From Tsukamurella pulmonis (lineage in GTDB: Bacteria > Actinomycetota > Actinomycetes > Mycobacteriales > Mycobacteriaceae): a stretch of 64,000 nt of DNA. Location of the stretch: contig NZ_FNLF01000002.1 in NCBI RefSeq assembly GCF_900103175.1, positions 2,866,136-2,930,135 of the forward strand, in the 5' to 3' direction. Below, piece after piece: positions 1 to 11,115 of this stretch. The notes under the pieces are model-generated. The model made no database searches. It saw only the letters and a program-made list of their open reading frames with translations, and was not told the origin of the DNA. Within the stretch, counting starts at the first letter, position 1, and each line of letters starts with the position of its first letter. Position numbers and translations under genes: made by a program.

Positions 1-329
1 GGATCGTCGGCGACGATCTCCACCTCCGGGAAGTCCGCGGCGTTCAGGGACCGCGAGTAGACGATCGTCCGCAGATGCGAGTACGGATCGTTCACGCCCA
101 CGTCGGCGCCGATCCGGTAGGTCGTGGTGCCCATGACGACGGTGTCCCACTTGGTCCGGGGCGGCGTGATCCCCAGGGCCTCGTGCAGCCCCGTCGGCAG
201 GCCGTCGCCCCACTCCTCGTTCATCTGCCGGGAGTACTCCTCGTCGACGGGGTAGAAGTCGTACTGGCCCTCGGGGCCGGCGATCCGACCGTCGAGCGAG
301 ACGGCGACGTAGTAGACGAGTGAACGCAA
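1..329 (-). CDS. RibD C-terminal-like (dihydrofolate reductase family) protein, 3' end missing
   Basis: Only the N-terminal 109 codons lie in the window; the C-terminus is beyond base 1. I chose a TTG start at 329 because a GAGGAG-type ribosome site sits just upstream and the protein opens with the typical strand RSLVYYVAVSLDGRIAGPEG. This opening, followed by a region near residue 70 with VVMGTTTYRIG, is characteristic of the RibD C-terminal/DHFR-like reductase family, which are usually NADPH-binding reductases of unknown substrate. It is not part of the riboflavin operon, which has its own full ribD near 51 kb. The substrate cannot be told from sequence. The next gene runs divergently, 86 bases away. 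Confidence 0.7.
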   Translation of the reverse strand, partial: MRSLVYYVAVSLDGRIAGPEGQYDFYPVDEEYSRQMNEEWGDGLPTGLHEALGITPPRTKWDTVVMGTTTYRIGADVGVNDPYSHLRTIVYSRSLNAADFPEVEIVADD

Positions 330-415
330 CGAGGAACTCCTCGGTCGAGGTGGATGTGCCGCCGGATTCCGCGGCCCCGTCGACCCTGTCACACCCCGTG
401 CGGTAGAGAGGACAC

Positions 416-1381
416 ATGCGCGCGATCACTGTGACCGAACACGGCGGCCCCGAAGTCCTGACCTACGGCGAGGCACCCGACCCCGTCCCGGGCCCCGGCC
501 AGGTGCTGGTGCGCACGTCCGCGATCGGCGTGAACTTCATCGACACCTACTTCCGCGAGGGCATGTACCCCACGACGCTGCCGTACGTCCCGGGCAGCGA
601 GGGCTCGGGCACCGTCGTGGCGCTGGGCGAGGGCGTCACGGGCCGCGCCGTGGGCGACGTGGTCGCCTGGTGCGACGGCCCGGGCTCGTACGCGGAGCTG
701 GTGAACGTCCCGGCCGACCGCACCGTCGTCGTGCCCGACGGGGTGGCGCCCGAGGTCGCGGCGTCGGTCCTGCTGCAGGGCATGACCGCCCACTACCTCG
801 CGCACGACTCGCACCCGGTGACGGCGGGCGAGACCGTGCTGGTGCACGCCGGCGCGGGAGGCACGGGCCTGCTGGTGACGCAGATGGCGACCGCGCTGGG
901 TGCCCGCGTGATCACGACGGTCTCGACCGACGAGAAGGAGCGGCTCTCGCGCGAGGCGGGCGCGTGGCAGGTGCTGCGCTACGACGAGGACGTCGCGGCC
1001 CGCGTGCGAGAGCTGACCGACGGCGAGGGCGTGGCCGCCGTGTACGACGGCGTGGGTAAGGACACCTTCGAGGCCTCGCTGCTCGCGACGCGGCACAAGG
1101 GCATCGTCGTGCTGTTCGGCGCGGCGTCCGGCCCGGTGCCGCCCTTCGACCTGCAGCGGCTCAACCCACTGGGCTCGCTGTTCGTGCAGCGCCCGACGCT
1201 CGCGCATCACGTCGCGACGCCGGAGGACTTCGCGCGGCGCAGCGGCGCCGTCCTCGACGGGCTGCGCGACGGCTCGCTGACGTTCACCGTCGGCGCGACC
1301 TACCCTCTGGCGGAGGCCGGGCGCGCCCACACGGACCTGCAGGCACGGCGGACGACCGGCTCGGTGGCGCTGCTCCCCTGA
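416..1381 (+). CDS. NADPH:quinone oxidoreductase, zinc-type alcohol dehydrogenase superfamily
   Basis: This 321-residue MDR-superfamily enzyme is expected to reduce quinones with one electron from NADPH in the cytosol. The N-terminal GroES-like domain shows GQVLVRTSAIGVNFIDTYFR and the glycine-rich PGSEGSGTV stretch. The Rossmann domain carries AGAGGTGLLVTQMA near residue 145, the NADPH-binding signature of QOR proteins. The cysteines that bind structural zinc in classical alcohol dehydrogenases are absent, as usual in the QOR subfamily. The length matches bacterial Qor. ATG 416 is preceded by an AGAGGA ribosome site. A TetR gene with its own operator follows 44 bases downstream, so redox or drug-responsive control is possible but not shown. 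Confidence 0.88.
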   Translation: MRAITVTEHGGPEVLTYGEAPDPVPGPGQVLVRTSAIGVNFIDTYFREGMYPTTLPYVPGSEGSGTVVALGEGVTGRAVGDVVAWCDGPGSYAELVNVPADRTVVVPDGVAPEVAASVLLQGMTAHYLAHDSHPVTAGETVLVHAGAGGTGLLVTQMATALGARVITTVSTDEKERLSREAGAWQVLRYDEDVAARVRELTDGEGVAAVYDGVGKDTFEASLLATRHKGIVVLFGAASGPVPPFDLQRLNPLGSLFVQRPTLAHHVATPEDFARRSGAVLDGLRDGSLTFTVGATYPLAEAGRAHTDLQARRTTGSVALLP

Positions 1382-1400
1382 CACGGCATGTAAGCGGTGT

Positions 1401-1425
1401 CAACACGGTGTTGTATTCTGAGCCC
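1401..1425 (+). promoter_or_regulatory. TetR operator palindrome fused to a leaderless promoter
   Basis: A perfect 6+1+6 palindrome (CAACAC-G-GTGTTG, 1401-1413) directly abuts a TATTCT -10 hexamer (1414-1419). The hexamer ends six bases before ATG 1426, so transcription is predicted to start at or next to the A of the start codon. A TetR dimer on the palindrome would block RNA polymerase, which suggests autorepression. Both elements are read directly; the function is inferred. Confidence 0.6.
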
Positions 1426-2001
1426 ATGCCCACGACCTACCACCACGGCGACCTGCCCGGCGCCCTGGTGAGCGCCGCCGTCGAGATCCTCGACGAGGAG
1501 GGCGGCGCCACCGATCTGTCGTTGCGCGCCGTCGCTCGCCGCGCCGGTGTCTCCACCGCCGCGCCGTACCGGCACTTCCCGGATCGTGGCGCGCTGATCT
1601 CGGCGGTCGCCGCCGTCGGCTACCGCGAGCTCGCGGCCGCGCTCGCCGCCGCCAGCCCCGCACCGTCGGGCCCCGAGGACCTGCCCGACATCGCGATCGC
1701 CTACGTGGACTTCGCCCTGCACCGCACCGGACTCTTCCGCGCCATGTTCGCCGAGCCGTGCGGCACGGAGCCCGACCGGGTCGAGGCCGTCGAGGCCGTC
1801 AAGACCTATCTCACGGGGCTGATCCAGCAGACGCTGCCGGGCTCGGCCGATTCCACGGACACCGCCACGGCCGTGTGGGCGCTGGTCCACGGGCTGGCCT
1901 TCCTCCACCTGGACGGCAAGTTCGACGCGTCGCCGGCCGAGGAGGTGCACCGTCGGGTCCGCGCGACGGTGACCGCCGCCCTGGGGATCGCGCAGGCCTG
2001 A
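1426..2001 (+). CDS. TetR/AcrR family transcriptional regulator
   Basis: A 191-residue repressor of the TetR family. The N-terminal helix-turn-helix region reads TDLSLRAVARRAGVSTAAPY followed by RHFPDRGALISAVA (about residues 27-60), the classical TetR recognition-helix pattern. The C-terminal domain, the presumed ligand pocket, contains a WALVHGLAFLHLDGKF segment typical of TetR_C_33-like (WHG-type) regulators. I chose ATG 1426 over an in-frame GTG at 1408 because the GTG lies inside the operator palindrome and a leaderless -10 fits the ATG. The gene follows the quinone oxidoreductase on the same strand and may control it as well as itself; the inducer is unknown. Confidence 0.85.
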   Translation: MPTTYHHGDLPGALVSAAVEILDEEGGATDLSLRAVARRAGVSTAAPYRHFPDRGALISAVAAVGYRELAAALAAASPAPSGPEDLPDIAIAYVDFALHRTGLFRAMFAEPCGTEPDRVEAVEAVKTYLTGLIQQTLPGSADSTDTATAVWALVHGLAFLHLDGKFDASPAEEVHRRVRATVTAALGIAQA

Positions 2002-2019
2002 GCACGCCTCGCAGATCGG

Positions 2020-2649
2020 TCAGCGCGCGGCGAACTCCGCCACTCCCGGTCCACTCAGCTCGCCGAGATAGTCGTCGCGCCCGGTCAGCGCCATGATCAG
2101 CGCGAGGGTGGGCCCGGCGACCTCGGGGCCGTCACCGGCGGCGAAAGCACCGTCGACGGCCCGCAGGCGCAGCCCGCGCGCCCGGGTGGCGGACGGCAGC
2201 ATGAGATCCGAGCCGGCGTAGAAGGCGGCGACGCGCTCGAGCACCTGCGCCGGATACGCGCGGACGATGCCGAGCGGGCGCCGGATGTCCTCGCCGTGCA
2301 CCACGATCTCCCCGAGCATCGCGGACACCGGGATCGGCGCCTTGGTCCGGCTGGAGCGCACGCCGCGGAACCGCTGCAGCGTCTCGGCGGGGTCGTCGCC
2401 CAGGCGCTTGGCGAGCCGCTGCGCGACGTTGGCGTCGAAGTCGAAGCGGTTGCGCAGCACGCCCGCGAACCAGACGACGGGATTGTCGGACGCCCCGGCG
2501 GTGAGGTGGGCCAGGACCTCGCGGACCGTCAGCCCCGCGCACAGCGACGGGGTGCTCCATTGCTCGTCCGTGAGAGCGTCCACGTCCTCGGCGAGCGCTG
2601 CGCGCTCGGCGAAGATCAGCGGCCAGACGTCACGGTCGGAGGCTGCCAT
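2020..2649 (-). CDS. TIGR03083/DinB-like (mycothiol-dependent maleylpyruvate isomerase-type) protein
   Basis: A 209-residue protein with the N-terminal DinB-like four-helix fold common in mycothiol-producing actinobacteria. Recognisable blocks are ERAALAEDVDALTDEQW, the motif PSLCAGLTVREVLAHLTAG (the histidine is normally a metal ligand) and a central VVHGEDIRRPLG stretch with another histidine. Family members use a divalent metal and mycothiol, but most, like this one, have no known substrate. Its ATG follows the ctaB stop by one base, so it is probably the last gene of a two-gene unit with ctaB. It converges on the TetR gene. Confidence 0.75.
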   Translation of the reverse strand: MAASDRDVWPLIFAERAALAEDVDALTDEQWSTPSLCAGLTVREVLAHLTAGASDNPVVWFAGVLRNRFDFDANVAQRLAKRLGDDPAETLQRFRGVRSSRTKAPIPVSAMLGEIVVHGEDIRRPLGIVRAYPAQVLERVAAFYAGSDLMLPSATRARGLRLRAVDGAFAAGDGPEVAGPTLALIMALTGRDDYLGELSGPGVAEFAAR

Positions 2650-2650
2650 G

Positions 2651-3631
2651 TCAGTGGCCGAGCAACTGCCAGACGGTGCTGTAGTTGAGGATCGAGTCCA
2701 CCGAGAGGGCGCAGAACAGCACCGCGAGGTAGTTGTTCGACTGCAGGAAGACCTTGAGCGGCTTGATCTCCTGACCGGCCTTGGTCTGCGAGTACAGCTT
2801 GTGCACGGCGTAGAGGAACCAGCCGCCGCACACCGCGGCGGCGATGGCGTAGACCAGGCCCGCGGCGGGGATCAGCACGAGCGTGGTGATGACGGTGGCC
2901 CAGGTGTACCAGACCATCTGTCGCGCGACGGTGGTCTCCGGCGCCACGACGGGCAGCATGGGCACGCCGGCGGCCTTGTAGTCCTCGCGGTAGCGCATGG
3001 CCAGCGCCCACGTGTGCGGCGGCGTCCAGAAGAAGATCACCAGGAACAGCACGATGGCCGGCCACTCGATGGTGCCGGTGGCGGCGGCCCAGCCCACGAG
3101 GGTGGGCATGCAGCCCGCGGCGCCGCCCCACACCACGTTCTGCGAGGTGCGGCGCTTGAGCAGCATCGTGTAGACGAAGAGGTAGAAGGCGATCGTCACC
3201 AGCACCAGCACGGCGGCGAGGAGGTTCGCGCGCCACGTCAGCCAGGCGAACGAGGCCGCGGCGAGCACCAGACCGAAGATCAGGGCGTGCCGGACGGGCA
3301 CCGCGTGCCGCGCGAGCGGGCGGCGCTCGGTGCGCTTCATCTTCTGGTCGATGTCGGCGTCCGCGACCATGTTCAGCGTGTTCGCCGACGCCGCACCCAG
3401 CCAGCCGCCGAACAACGTCGACAGGATGAGCGGCAGGTTCACGTGGCCGCGGTCGGCCAGCAGCATCACCGGGATGGTGGCGACGAGCAGCAGCTCGATC
3501 ACCTTCGGCTTGGTGAGCGCGATGTAGGCGAGCACCGTCTGCCAGGCCCGGCCCGCGAACGAGGCGGGAACCGGTGCGGCCGCCGAGCGAGCGTCTGGGG
3601 TGTTGGTCCCGTGCCCGCCCTTGAAAACCAT
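2651..3631 (-). CDS. ctaB: Protoheme IX farnesyltransferase (heme O synthase)
   Basis: A 326-residue polytopic membrane prenyltransferase of the UbiA superfamily. It attaches a farnesyl group from farnesyl diphosphate to heme B, giving heme O for the terminal oxidase. The polyprenyl-diphosphate/Mg-binding motif appears as [20 protein letters not shown], followed by RRPLARHAV, and a second loop holds [17 protein letters not shown]. About nine hydrophobic segments are visible. In mycobacteria ctaB also lies next to tkt and is transcribed away from it, exactly as here. The leading 35 residues are polar and poorly conserved, so the true start could be slightly downstream. Confidence 0.95.
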   Translation of the reverse strand: MVFKGGHGTNTPDARSAAAPVPASFAGRAWQTVLAYIALTKPKVIELLLVATIPVMLLADRGHVNLPLILSTLFGGWLGAASANTLNMVADADIDQKMKRTERRPLARHAVPVRHALIFGLVLAAASFAWLTWRANLLAAVLVLVTIAFYLFVYTMLLKRRTSQNVVWGGAAGCMPTLVGWAAATGTIEWPAIVLFLVIFFWTPPHTWALAMRYREDYKAAGVPMLPVVAPETTVARQMVWYTWATVITTLVLIPAAGLVYAIAAAVCGGWFLYAVHKLYSQTKAGQEIKPLKVFLQSNNYLAVLFCALSVDSILNYSTVWQLLGH

Positions 3632-3938
3632 GTGTGCCGCACTCTCTTCTTCGCACGCCCGACGCCGCCGGACTCGTTTCCTCCCCAGCCGGGGCTGACC
3701 GACCGCGGGCGGTGGGACTCATCGGTCCCGCCGCGGGCCCGCGACCGGCGCAGACCCCATCTACTACGAGCCATGGTAGTCCTCCGGCCCCGAGGTGCCG
3801 AATCGGGTTGGCCACCGGGGAACCGCGACCCCCGCCGCCCGACGAGCCAACCGGTAGTTTCCGCAGACCGTGCGTCGGCGCCGAGTAGGGTTCACACTTG
3901 AGCACGTACGCCTACACGACCAGGAGAGTCCGCCCGCC
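3632..3938. other. Divergent ctaB/tkt promoter region (307 bases)
   Basis: This is the only gene-free stretch over 300 bases. It must hold the promoters for ctaB (leftward) and the pentose-phosphate operon (rightward). A candidate tkt -10, TAGGGT, lies at 3886-3891, which would give a leader of about 40 bases, and an AGGAGAG ribosome site lies at 3922-3928. No convincing -35 element, operator palindrome, small gene or riboswitch was recognised. Short reading frames through it have no ribosome sites and look random. Confidence 0.5.
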
Positions 3939-6035
<2,097 letters not shown>

Positions 6036-6042
6036 CCACACC

Positions 6043-7149
6043 ATGGCTCAGAACCCGAACCTCGCGGCCCTCTACGAGGCAGGCGTCTCCGTCTGGCTCG
6101 ACGACCTGTCGCGCAGCCTGATCGAGTCCGGCAAGCTCAAGGAGCTCACCGAGACCGACTCCGTCACCGGCGTCACCACCAACCCGGCGATCTTCCAGTC
6201 CGCGCTGTCCAAGGGCACCGAGTACGACGGCCAGGTGGCCGAGCTCAAGGCCCGCGGTGCGGGCGTGGACGAGACGATCCGCACCGTCACCACCGACGAC
6301 GTGCGTGCGGCGTGCGACGTGCTCGCGCCCGTCTTCGAGAAGACCGGCGGCGTCGACGGTCGCGTCTCCATCGAGGTGGACCCGCGGCTCGCGCACGACA
6401 CCGAGGGCACCATCGCCCAGGCGATCGAGCTGCACCGCATCGTCGACCGGCCGAACGTGCTGATCAAGATCCCCGCCACCCTGGCCGGCCTGCCCGCCAT
6501 CACGCGCGTCATCGCCGAGGGCATCTCGGTGAACGTGACGCTGATCTTCTCCGTGGAGCGGCACCGTCAGGTCATGGACGCCTACCTCGACGGCCTCGAG
6601 GAGGCCGCGGCGGCCGGGAAGGACGTTTCCGAGATCTACTCGGTCGCTTCGTTCTTCGTCTCCCGCGTGGACACCGAGATCGACAAGCGGCTCGAGGAGA
6701 TGGGCACCGACGCCGCGCAGGCGCTGCGCGGCAAGGCGGGCCTGGCCAACGCGCGCCTCGCGTACGCCGCCTACGAGGAGATCTTCGGCGCCGCCCGCTT
6801 CGCCGCGATCGAGGGCGCCAACGTCCAGCGGCCGCTGTGGGCCTCGACCGGCGTGAAGAACCCGGACTACCCGGACACGCTGTACGTGGCCGGCCTGATC
6901 GCGCCGAACACCGTCAACACCATGCCGGGCGCCACGATGGCGGCCTTCGCCGACCACGGCGAGGTCACCGACGGAACGATCCTCGGCCGCGCCGAGGAGT
7001 CGGCGCAGGTCTTCGGTGATCTGCAGGGCGCAGGTGTGGACCTCTCCGAGGTCTTCGAACTGCTCGAGACCGAGGGCGTGGAGAAGTTCGAGAAGGCCTG
7101 GCAGGAGCTGCTGGACGCGACCGCCGAGCAGCTCAAGGCCGAGGCCTAA
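6043..7149 (+). CDS. tal: Transaldolase
   Basis: A 368-residue class I aldolase-type enzyme that transfers a dihydroxyacetone unit between sedoheptulose-7-P and glyceraldehyde-3-P. Motif 1 is [16 protein letters not shown], and the Schiff-base lysine lies in [16 protein letters not shown] near residue 142. [11 protein letters not shown] and [17 protein letters not shown] are further family blocks. The length fits the longer actinobacterial type (about 370 residues) rather than the short E. coli-like fructose-6-P aldolases. It begins seven bases after tkt with AAGGGA upstream, so the two are co-transcribed and probably share expression level. Confidence 0.97.
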   Translation: MAQNPNLAALYEAGVSVWLDDLSRSLIESGKLKELTETDSVTGVTTNPAIFQSALSKGTEYDGQVAELKARGAGVDETIRTVTTDDVRAACDVLAPVFEKTGGVDGRVSIEVDPRLAHDTEGTIAQAIELHRIVDRPNVLIKIPATLAGLPAITRVIAEGISVNVTLIFSVERHRQVMDAYLDGLEEAAAAGKDVSEIYSVASFFVSRVDTEIDKRLEEMGTDAAQALRGKAGLANARLAYAAYEEIFGAARFAAIEGANVQRPLWASTGVKNPDYPDTLYVAGLIAPNTVNTMPGATMAAFADHGEVTDGTILGRAEESAQVFGDLQGAGVDLSEVFELLETEGVEKFEKAWQELLDATAEQLKAEA

Positions 7150-7217
7150 CCCGCGGTGCGCCGGATCCGGAGCGGCATCGCCGCGAGCAGCCGGCACCGC
7201 CCGGACGGGGAGGCATG

Positions 7218-8735
7218 ATGCCCGGAAATCCGTTGCGCGACCCCAAGGACCGGCGGCTGCCGAGGATCGCGGGGCCGTCGTCCCTGGTGATCTTCGGCGT
7301 CACCGGCGACCTCTCGCGGCGCAAGCTCATGCCCGCCGTGTACGACCTGGCCAACCGCGGCCTGCTGCCGCCCGGCTTCTCGCTGGTCGGTTTCGGTCGC
7401 CGCCCCTGGACCGATGAGGACTTCGCGGCGACGGTGCGCGAGGCGGCGAAAGCCCACTCGCGCACCGAGTTCCGCAACGACGTCTGGGAGCGCCTGGCCG
7501 AGGGCATCCGCTTCGTGCAGGGTGAGTTCGACGACGACGACTCCTTCGACCGGCTCTCCGCCGCGTTGGAGGAACTCGACCGGGTGCGCGGCACGGGCGG
7601 CAACACCGCCTTCTACCTGTCGATCCCGCCGGACGCCTTCCCCACGGTGTGCGAGCAGCTCAAGCGCTCCGGGCTCGCCGATCAGTCGCACGGCTGGCGC
7701 CGCGTGGTGATCGAGAAGCCCTTCGGGCACGACCTGGAGTCGGCGCAGAAGCTCAACGCGGTGGTCAACGACGTCTTCCCCGAGCAGTCCGTCTTCCGGA
7801 TCGACCACTACCTCGGCAAGGAGACGGTGCAGAACATCCTCGCGCTGCGGTTCGCGAACCAGCTCTTCGAGCCGACGTGGAACAGCCACTACGTCGACAG
7901 CGTGCAGATCACCATGGCCGAGGACATCGGCCTCGGCGGTCGCGCCGGCTACTACGACGGCATCGGCGCCGCCCGCGACGTCATCCAGAACCACCTGCTC
8001 CAGCTCATGGCGCTCGTCGCGATGGAGGAGCCGACCAGCTTCCACCCGGCCGAGTTGCAGGCGGAGAAGATCAAGGTCCTCTCCGCGACCTCCCCCGTCG
8101 AGCCGCTCGCGGAGACCTCCGCGCGCGGCCAGTACGGTCCCGGCTGGCAGGGCAGCGAGAAGGTCGTGGGCCTGCTGCAGGAGGAGGGCTTCAGCGCGAC
8201 CTCCACCACGGAGACCTACGCCGCGATCACCGTCGAGATCGCGTCCCGGCGCTGGGCCGGCGTGCCCTTCTACCTGCGCACGGGCAAGCGATTGGGGCGG
8301 CGGGTCACCGAGATCGCGCTCATGTTCAAGCGCGCGCCGCACCTGCCCTTCGACGACACCATGACCGAGGAGCTGGGCCAGAACGCGCTCGTCATCCGCG
8401 TCCAGCCCGACGAGGGCGTGACGCTGCGGTTCGGCTCGAAGGTGCCGGGCAGCTCGATGGAGGTCCGCGACGTCAACATGGACTTCAGCTACGGCGAGGC
8501 GTTCACCGTCAGCTCCCCCGAGGCGTACGAGCGCCTGATCCTCGACGTGCTGCTCGGCGAGCCGTCGCTGTTCCCGGTGAACGACGAGGTCGAACTGTCC
8601 TGGAAGATCCTCGACCCGGTGCTCGAGATGTGGGCCGAGGGCGGCAGGCCCGAGGAGTACGAGTCCGGGTCGTGGGGCCCGGCGTCGGCCGACGAGATGC
8701 TGGCCCGGACCGGAAGGACGTGGCGTCGCCCATGA
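7218..8735 (+). CDS. zwf: Glucose-6-phosphate 1-dehydrogenase
   Basis: A 505-residue enzyme oxidising glucose-6-P to 6-phosphogluconolactone with reduction of NADP+, the entry step of the oxidative pentose phosphate branch. The dinucleotide motif is VIFGVTGDLSRRKLMPAVYD near residue 30. The substrate/catalytic motif is RIDHYLGKETVQNI, with the active-site histidine-lysine region near residue 195. GMSRFD-like C-terminal blocks appear as DMNFSY/PEAYERLILD variants. Two ATGs lie at 7215 and 7218; the GGGGAGG at 7207-7213 is too close for the first, so I use the second. The TGA overlaps the opcA ATG (ATGA at 8732-8735), implying translational coupling. Confidence 0.96.
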   Translation: MPGNPLRDPKDRRLPRIAGPSSLVIFGVTGDLSRRKLMPAVYDLANRGLLPPGFSLVGFGRRPWTDEDFAATVREAAKAHSRTEFRNDVWERLAEGIRFVQGEFDDDDSFDRLSAALEELDRVRGTGGNTAFYLSIPPDAFPTVCEQLKRSGLADQSHGWRRVVIEKPFGHDLESAQKLNAVVNDVFPEQSVFRIDHYLGKETVQNILALRFANQLFEPTWNSHYVDSVQITMAEDIGLGGRAGYYDGIGAARDVIQNHLLQLMALVAMEEPTSFHPAELQAEKIKVLSATSPVEPLAETSARGQYGPGWQGSEKVVGLLQEEGFSATSTTETYAAITVEIASRRWAGVPFYLRTGKRLGRRVTEIALMFKRAPHLPFDDTMTEELGQNALVIRVQPDEGVTLRFGSKVPGSSMEVRDVNMDFSYGEAFTVSSPEAYERLILDVLLGEPSLFPVNDEVELSWKILDPVLEMWAEGGRPEEYESGSWGPASADEMLARTGRTWRRP

Positions 8736-9646
8736 TTCTCGATCTGCCGGACACCTCCACCCAGGACGTCTCGAAGAAGCTCGTCCGCCTGCGCGAGTCG
8801 GGCGGCGCGGTGACCCTGGGCCGCGTCCTGACGCTCATCATCTCCGCCGAGGAGGGCGAGCCCACCGAGAGCGCGATCGAGGCGACCAACGCCGCCTCGC
8901 GCGAGCACCCGTGCCGCGTCATCGTGGTCGCGCGGGGCCCGCGCGCCGAGCGGACCCGCCTCGACGCCCAGATCCGCGTGGGCGGCGACGCCGGCGCCTC
9001 CGAGGTGGTCGTACTCCGCCTCTTCGGCGAACTGGCCGACCACGCCGCCTCGGTGATCGTGCCGTTCCTGCTCCCCGACACCCCCGTCGTGGCGTGGTGG
9101 CCGGGCGCGGCCCCGGCGGTGCCCTCCGCCGACAAGGTGGGCGCGCTGGCGACCCGCCGCATCACCGACGCCACCGCCTCCGACGACTCCGTCGCCGTTC
9201 TGGCCCGGCGCCGCGACGGCTTCGCGCCGGGCGATTCCGACCTCGCCTGGTCGCGGATCACCCCGTGGCGCGCACTGCTGGCGTCCGCGCTCGACCAGCC
9301 GCCGTTCGAGGCGATCACCTCCGCCGTCGTGACCGGGCCGTCGAACAGCCCCGGCATCGATCTGCTCGCCGGGTGGCTGCGGGCGCAGCTCGACGTACCC
9401 GTGCAGCGGCGCGCGGGCAGCTTCGAGGTGCAGCTGGACCAGCCGAGCGGCCCGCTGCGCCTGGAGTTCGATCAGAACTCCACCGCCGTCCTCGTGCGCC
9501 CCGGTCAGCCCGACGGCCGCGTCGCGATCCGCCGGCGGGATGTGGCGGACTGCCTGGCGGAGGAGCTGCGCCGCCTCGACGACGACGACATCTACTTCAC
9601 GGCGTTGGGCGGCGTGTCCGACGTGGACCGATCGGAGATGCCCTGA
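8732..9646 (+). CDS. opcA: Glucose-6-phosphate dehydrogenase assembly protein OpcA
   Basis: A 304-residue protein of the OpcA family, known in cyanobacteria and actinobacteria as an allosteric or assembly partner that activates G6PDH. Family blocks include TLGRVLTLIISAEEGEPTE, a CRVIVVARGPRAERTRLDAQ segment and the aromatic-rich PDTPVVAWWPGAAPAVPSADKVG, then SDLAWSRITPWRALLASALD. It overlaps zwf at its start and pgl at its end (TGATG at 9644-9648), so the three proteins are probably made in matched amounts. No catalytic motif is seen, as expected for a regulatory subunit. Confidence 0.94.
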   Translation: MILDLPDTSTQDVSKKLVRLRESGGAVTLGRVLTLIISAEEGEPTESAIEATNAASREHPCRVIVVARGPRAERTRLDAQIRVGGDAGASEVVVLRLFGELADHAASVIVPFLLPDTPVVAWWPGAAPAVPSADKVGALATRRITDATASDDSVAVLARRRDGFAPGDSDLAWSRITPWRALLASALDQPPFEAITSAVVTGPSNSPGIDLLAGWLRAQLDVPVQRRAGSFEVQLDQPSGPLRLEFDQNSTAVLVRPGQPDGRVAIRRRDVADCLAEELRRLDDDDIYFTALGGVSDVDRSEMP

Positions 9647-10404
9647 TGACCGAGCCCACCGTCCGCACCTTCGACGACGCCGCGGCCCTGGTCGCCGCGG
9701 CGGCCGACGACGTGGTCGCCGTGATCGAAGCGGCCCAGGCCGAGCGGGGCTTCGCCTCGATCGTGCTGACCGGCGGCACGAACGGCAACGCCCTCTCGGC
9801 GGCGCTGCGCGAGAAGGTGATCGACTGGTCGCGGGTCGACGTGTTCTTCGGCGACGAGCGCTTCGTGGCGGGAGACGATCCCGACCGCAACGTGCTGCAG
9901 GCCGAGGACGCGCTGCTGGCGCACGTGCCGATCCCCGACGCCAACGTCTACCGCTTCCCCGCCTCCGACGAGTTCAGCGGCGACGGCGAGCTGGCCGCCC
10001 GTGTCTACGCGAAGCGCTTGGCGGACAACGCCGCTGCCCGCGGCAACGCGGTGCGGGTAGGGGCGGCGACCGTGCCCCGGTTCGACCTGCACCTGTTGGG
10101 CATGGGCGGCGAGGGCCACATCAATTCGCTGTTCCCGCACACCGATGCGGTGCGCGAGACGGAGGAGCCCGTCGTCTCGGTGCGCGACTCCCCCAAGCCG
10201 CCCCCGCGCCGGCTCACGCTGACGCTGCCCGCGGTGGCCGCGGCACGGCGCGTGTGGTTCCTGGTCTCGGGCACCGATAAGGCGGAGGCGGTCGCGGCCG
10301 GCGTCGGCGGCGCCTCGCCCGAGGACTGGCCCTGCGCCGGTGCCCACGGCTCCGAGGCGACGGTCTGGTACCTCGACGGTGCCGCCGCGTCCCGGCTCGG
10401 CTAG
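9646..10404 (+). CDS. pgl: 6-phosphogluconolactonase
   Basis: A 252-residue cytosolic hydrolase converting 6-phosphogluconolactone to 6-phosphogluconate, directly after G6PDH in the pathway. NagB/GalM-like family signatures are SIVLTGGTNGNALSAAL, VDVFFGDERFVAGDDPDRN and the active-site loop GMGGEGHINSLFPHTDAVRE. The canonical loop is usually GxGxDGHxASLFP; the E and N replacements here are mild. The C-terminus has RLTLTLPAV and a VWFLVSGTDKAEAV block. It is the last gene of the pentose-phosphate operon. Its TAG and the TAG of the opposite-strand VOC gene share the same four bases (CTAG, 10401-10404), so the genes converge with no spacer. Confidence 0.95.
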   Translation: MTEPTVRTFDDAAALVAAAADDVVAVIEAAQAERGFASIVLTGGTNGNALSAALREKVIDWSRVDVFFGDERFVAGDDPDRNVLQAEDALLAHVPIPDANVYRFPASDEFSGDGELAARVYAKRLADNAAARGNAVRVGAATVPRFDLHLLGMGGEGHINSLFPHTDAVRETEEPVVSVRDSPKPPPRRLTLTLPAVAAARRVWFLVSGTDKAEAVAAGVGGASPEDWPCAGAHGSEATVWYLDGAAASRLG

Positions 10405-11111
10405 GCCTGCTCCAGCACGATCGTCGGGACGCCCAGCGCGGGGTCCTTGACCGTGGCGACGCGTGTGCCCGGCTTGGCGCCGCGCCGCACCTCGCTCACG
10501 GTGATGCCCTGCTCCGTCAGGCGGGCGTGCGTCGCATCCGCGTCGACGGTGCGCCAAGCGAGGCCCCACAGCGCGTCCGGGCCGGCGGGGTCGACGCCCT
10601 CGCCCTCCTGCAGCACGACCTCGATGAGGAGGTCACCACGGCGGAAGAAGAGCTGGTGCACGCCCCACGACTGCACGCGGTCGAGGCGCAGGTCGAAGTC
10701 CAGGCGGCCGCAGAGCGCCGCGATGATCCGGTCGCGGTTCGGCGAGGTGAGGACGACGTGGTCGACGCCGGTGATGTCCGCGCCCGGTGCGACGGCGGGC
10801 TCGGTGGGCCCGCCGAGGCCGAGCACGAGTCCGTCTGCGACGCCGGCGAATCCGCCCTCCGCTTCCTTCAGTGGCAGGCCGCGTCGCTCGACGAGCCTCG
10901 CCTGCGCGGCGGGGTCGTCCGACGCGACCAGCAGCCCCGACGAGGCCGCCCACGGCGGTGCGCCGACCACCACATCGATGCCGCCCGTGGTGTACCGCTC
11001 CGCGGGCTCGGCCCCGAGCAGCCGCGCGTGCGCGGCACGCGCCTCGTCCGGGACGTCGAGGATCACCAGGTCACGTGCCGATGCGATTGTCACCCCGCCA
11101 TAGTGCACCAA
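10401..11111 (-). CDS. VOC (glyoxalase/bleomycin-resistance) family protein
   Basis: A 236-residue protein with two vicinal-oxygen-chelate half-domains. The second is clear: DITGVDHVVLTSPNRDRIIAAL, then SWGVHQLFFRRGDLLIEVVLQEGEG and DALWGLAWRTVDADATHARL. The histidine of GVDHVVL and the glutamate of LIEVVL occupy typical metal-ligand positions. The first half begins ARDLVILDVPD and lacks an obvious ligand set. Substrates of such proteins are diverse and none can be assigned. The longest frame starts with TTG at 11111; GTG 11093 is an alternative, and neither has a strong ribosome site. The gene converges on pgl and follows the secretion cassette on the same strand. Confidence 0.8.
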   Translation of the reverse strand: MVHYGGVTIASARDLVILDVPDEARAAHARLLGAEPAERYTTGGIDVVVGAPPWAASSGLLVASDDPAAQARLVERRGLPLKEAEGGFAGVADGLVLGLGGPTEPAVAPGADITGVDHVVLTSPNRDRIIAALCGRLDFDLRLDRVQSWGVHQLFFRRGDLLIEVVLQEGEGVDPAGPDALWGLAWRTVDADATHARLTEQGITVSEVRRGAKPGTRVATVKDPALGVPTIVLEQA

Positions 11112-11115
11112 TCAC

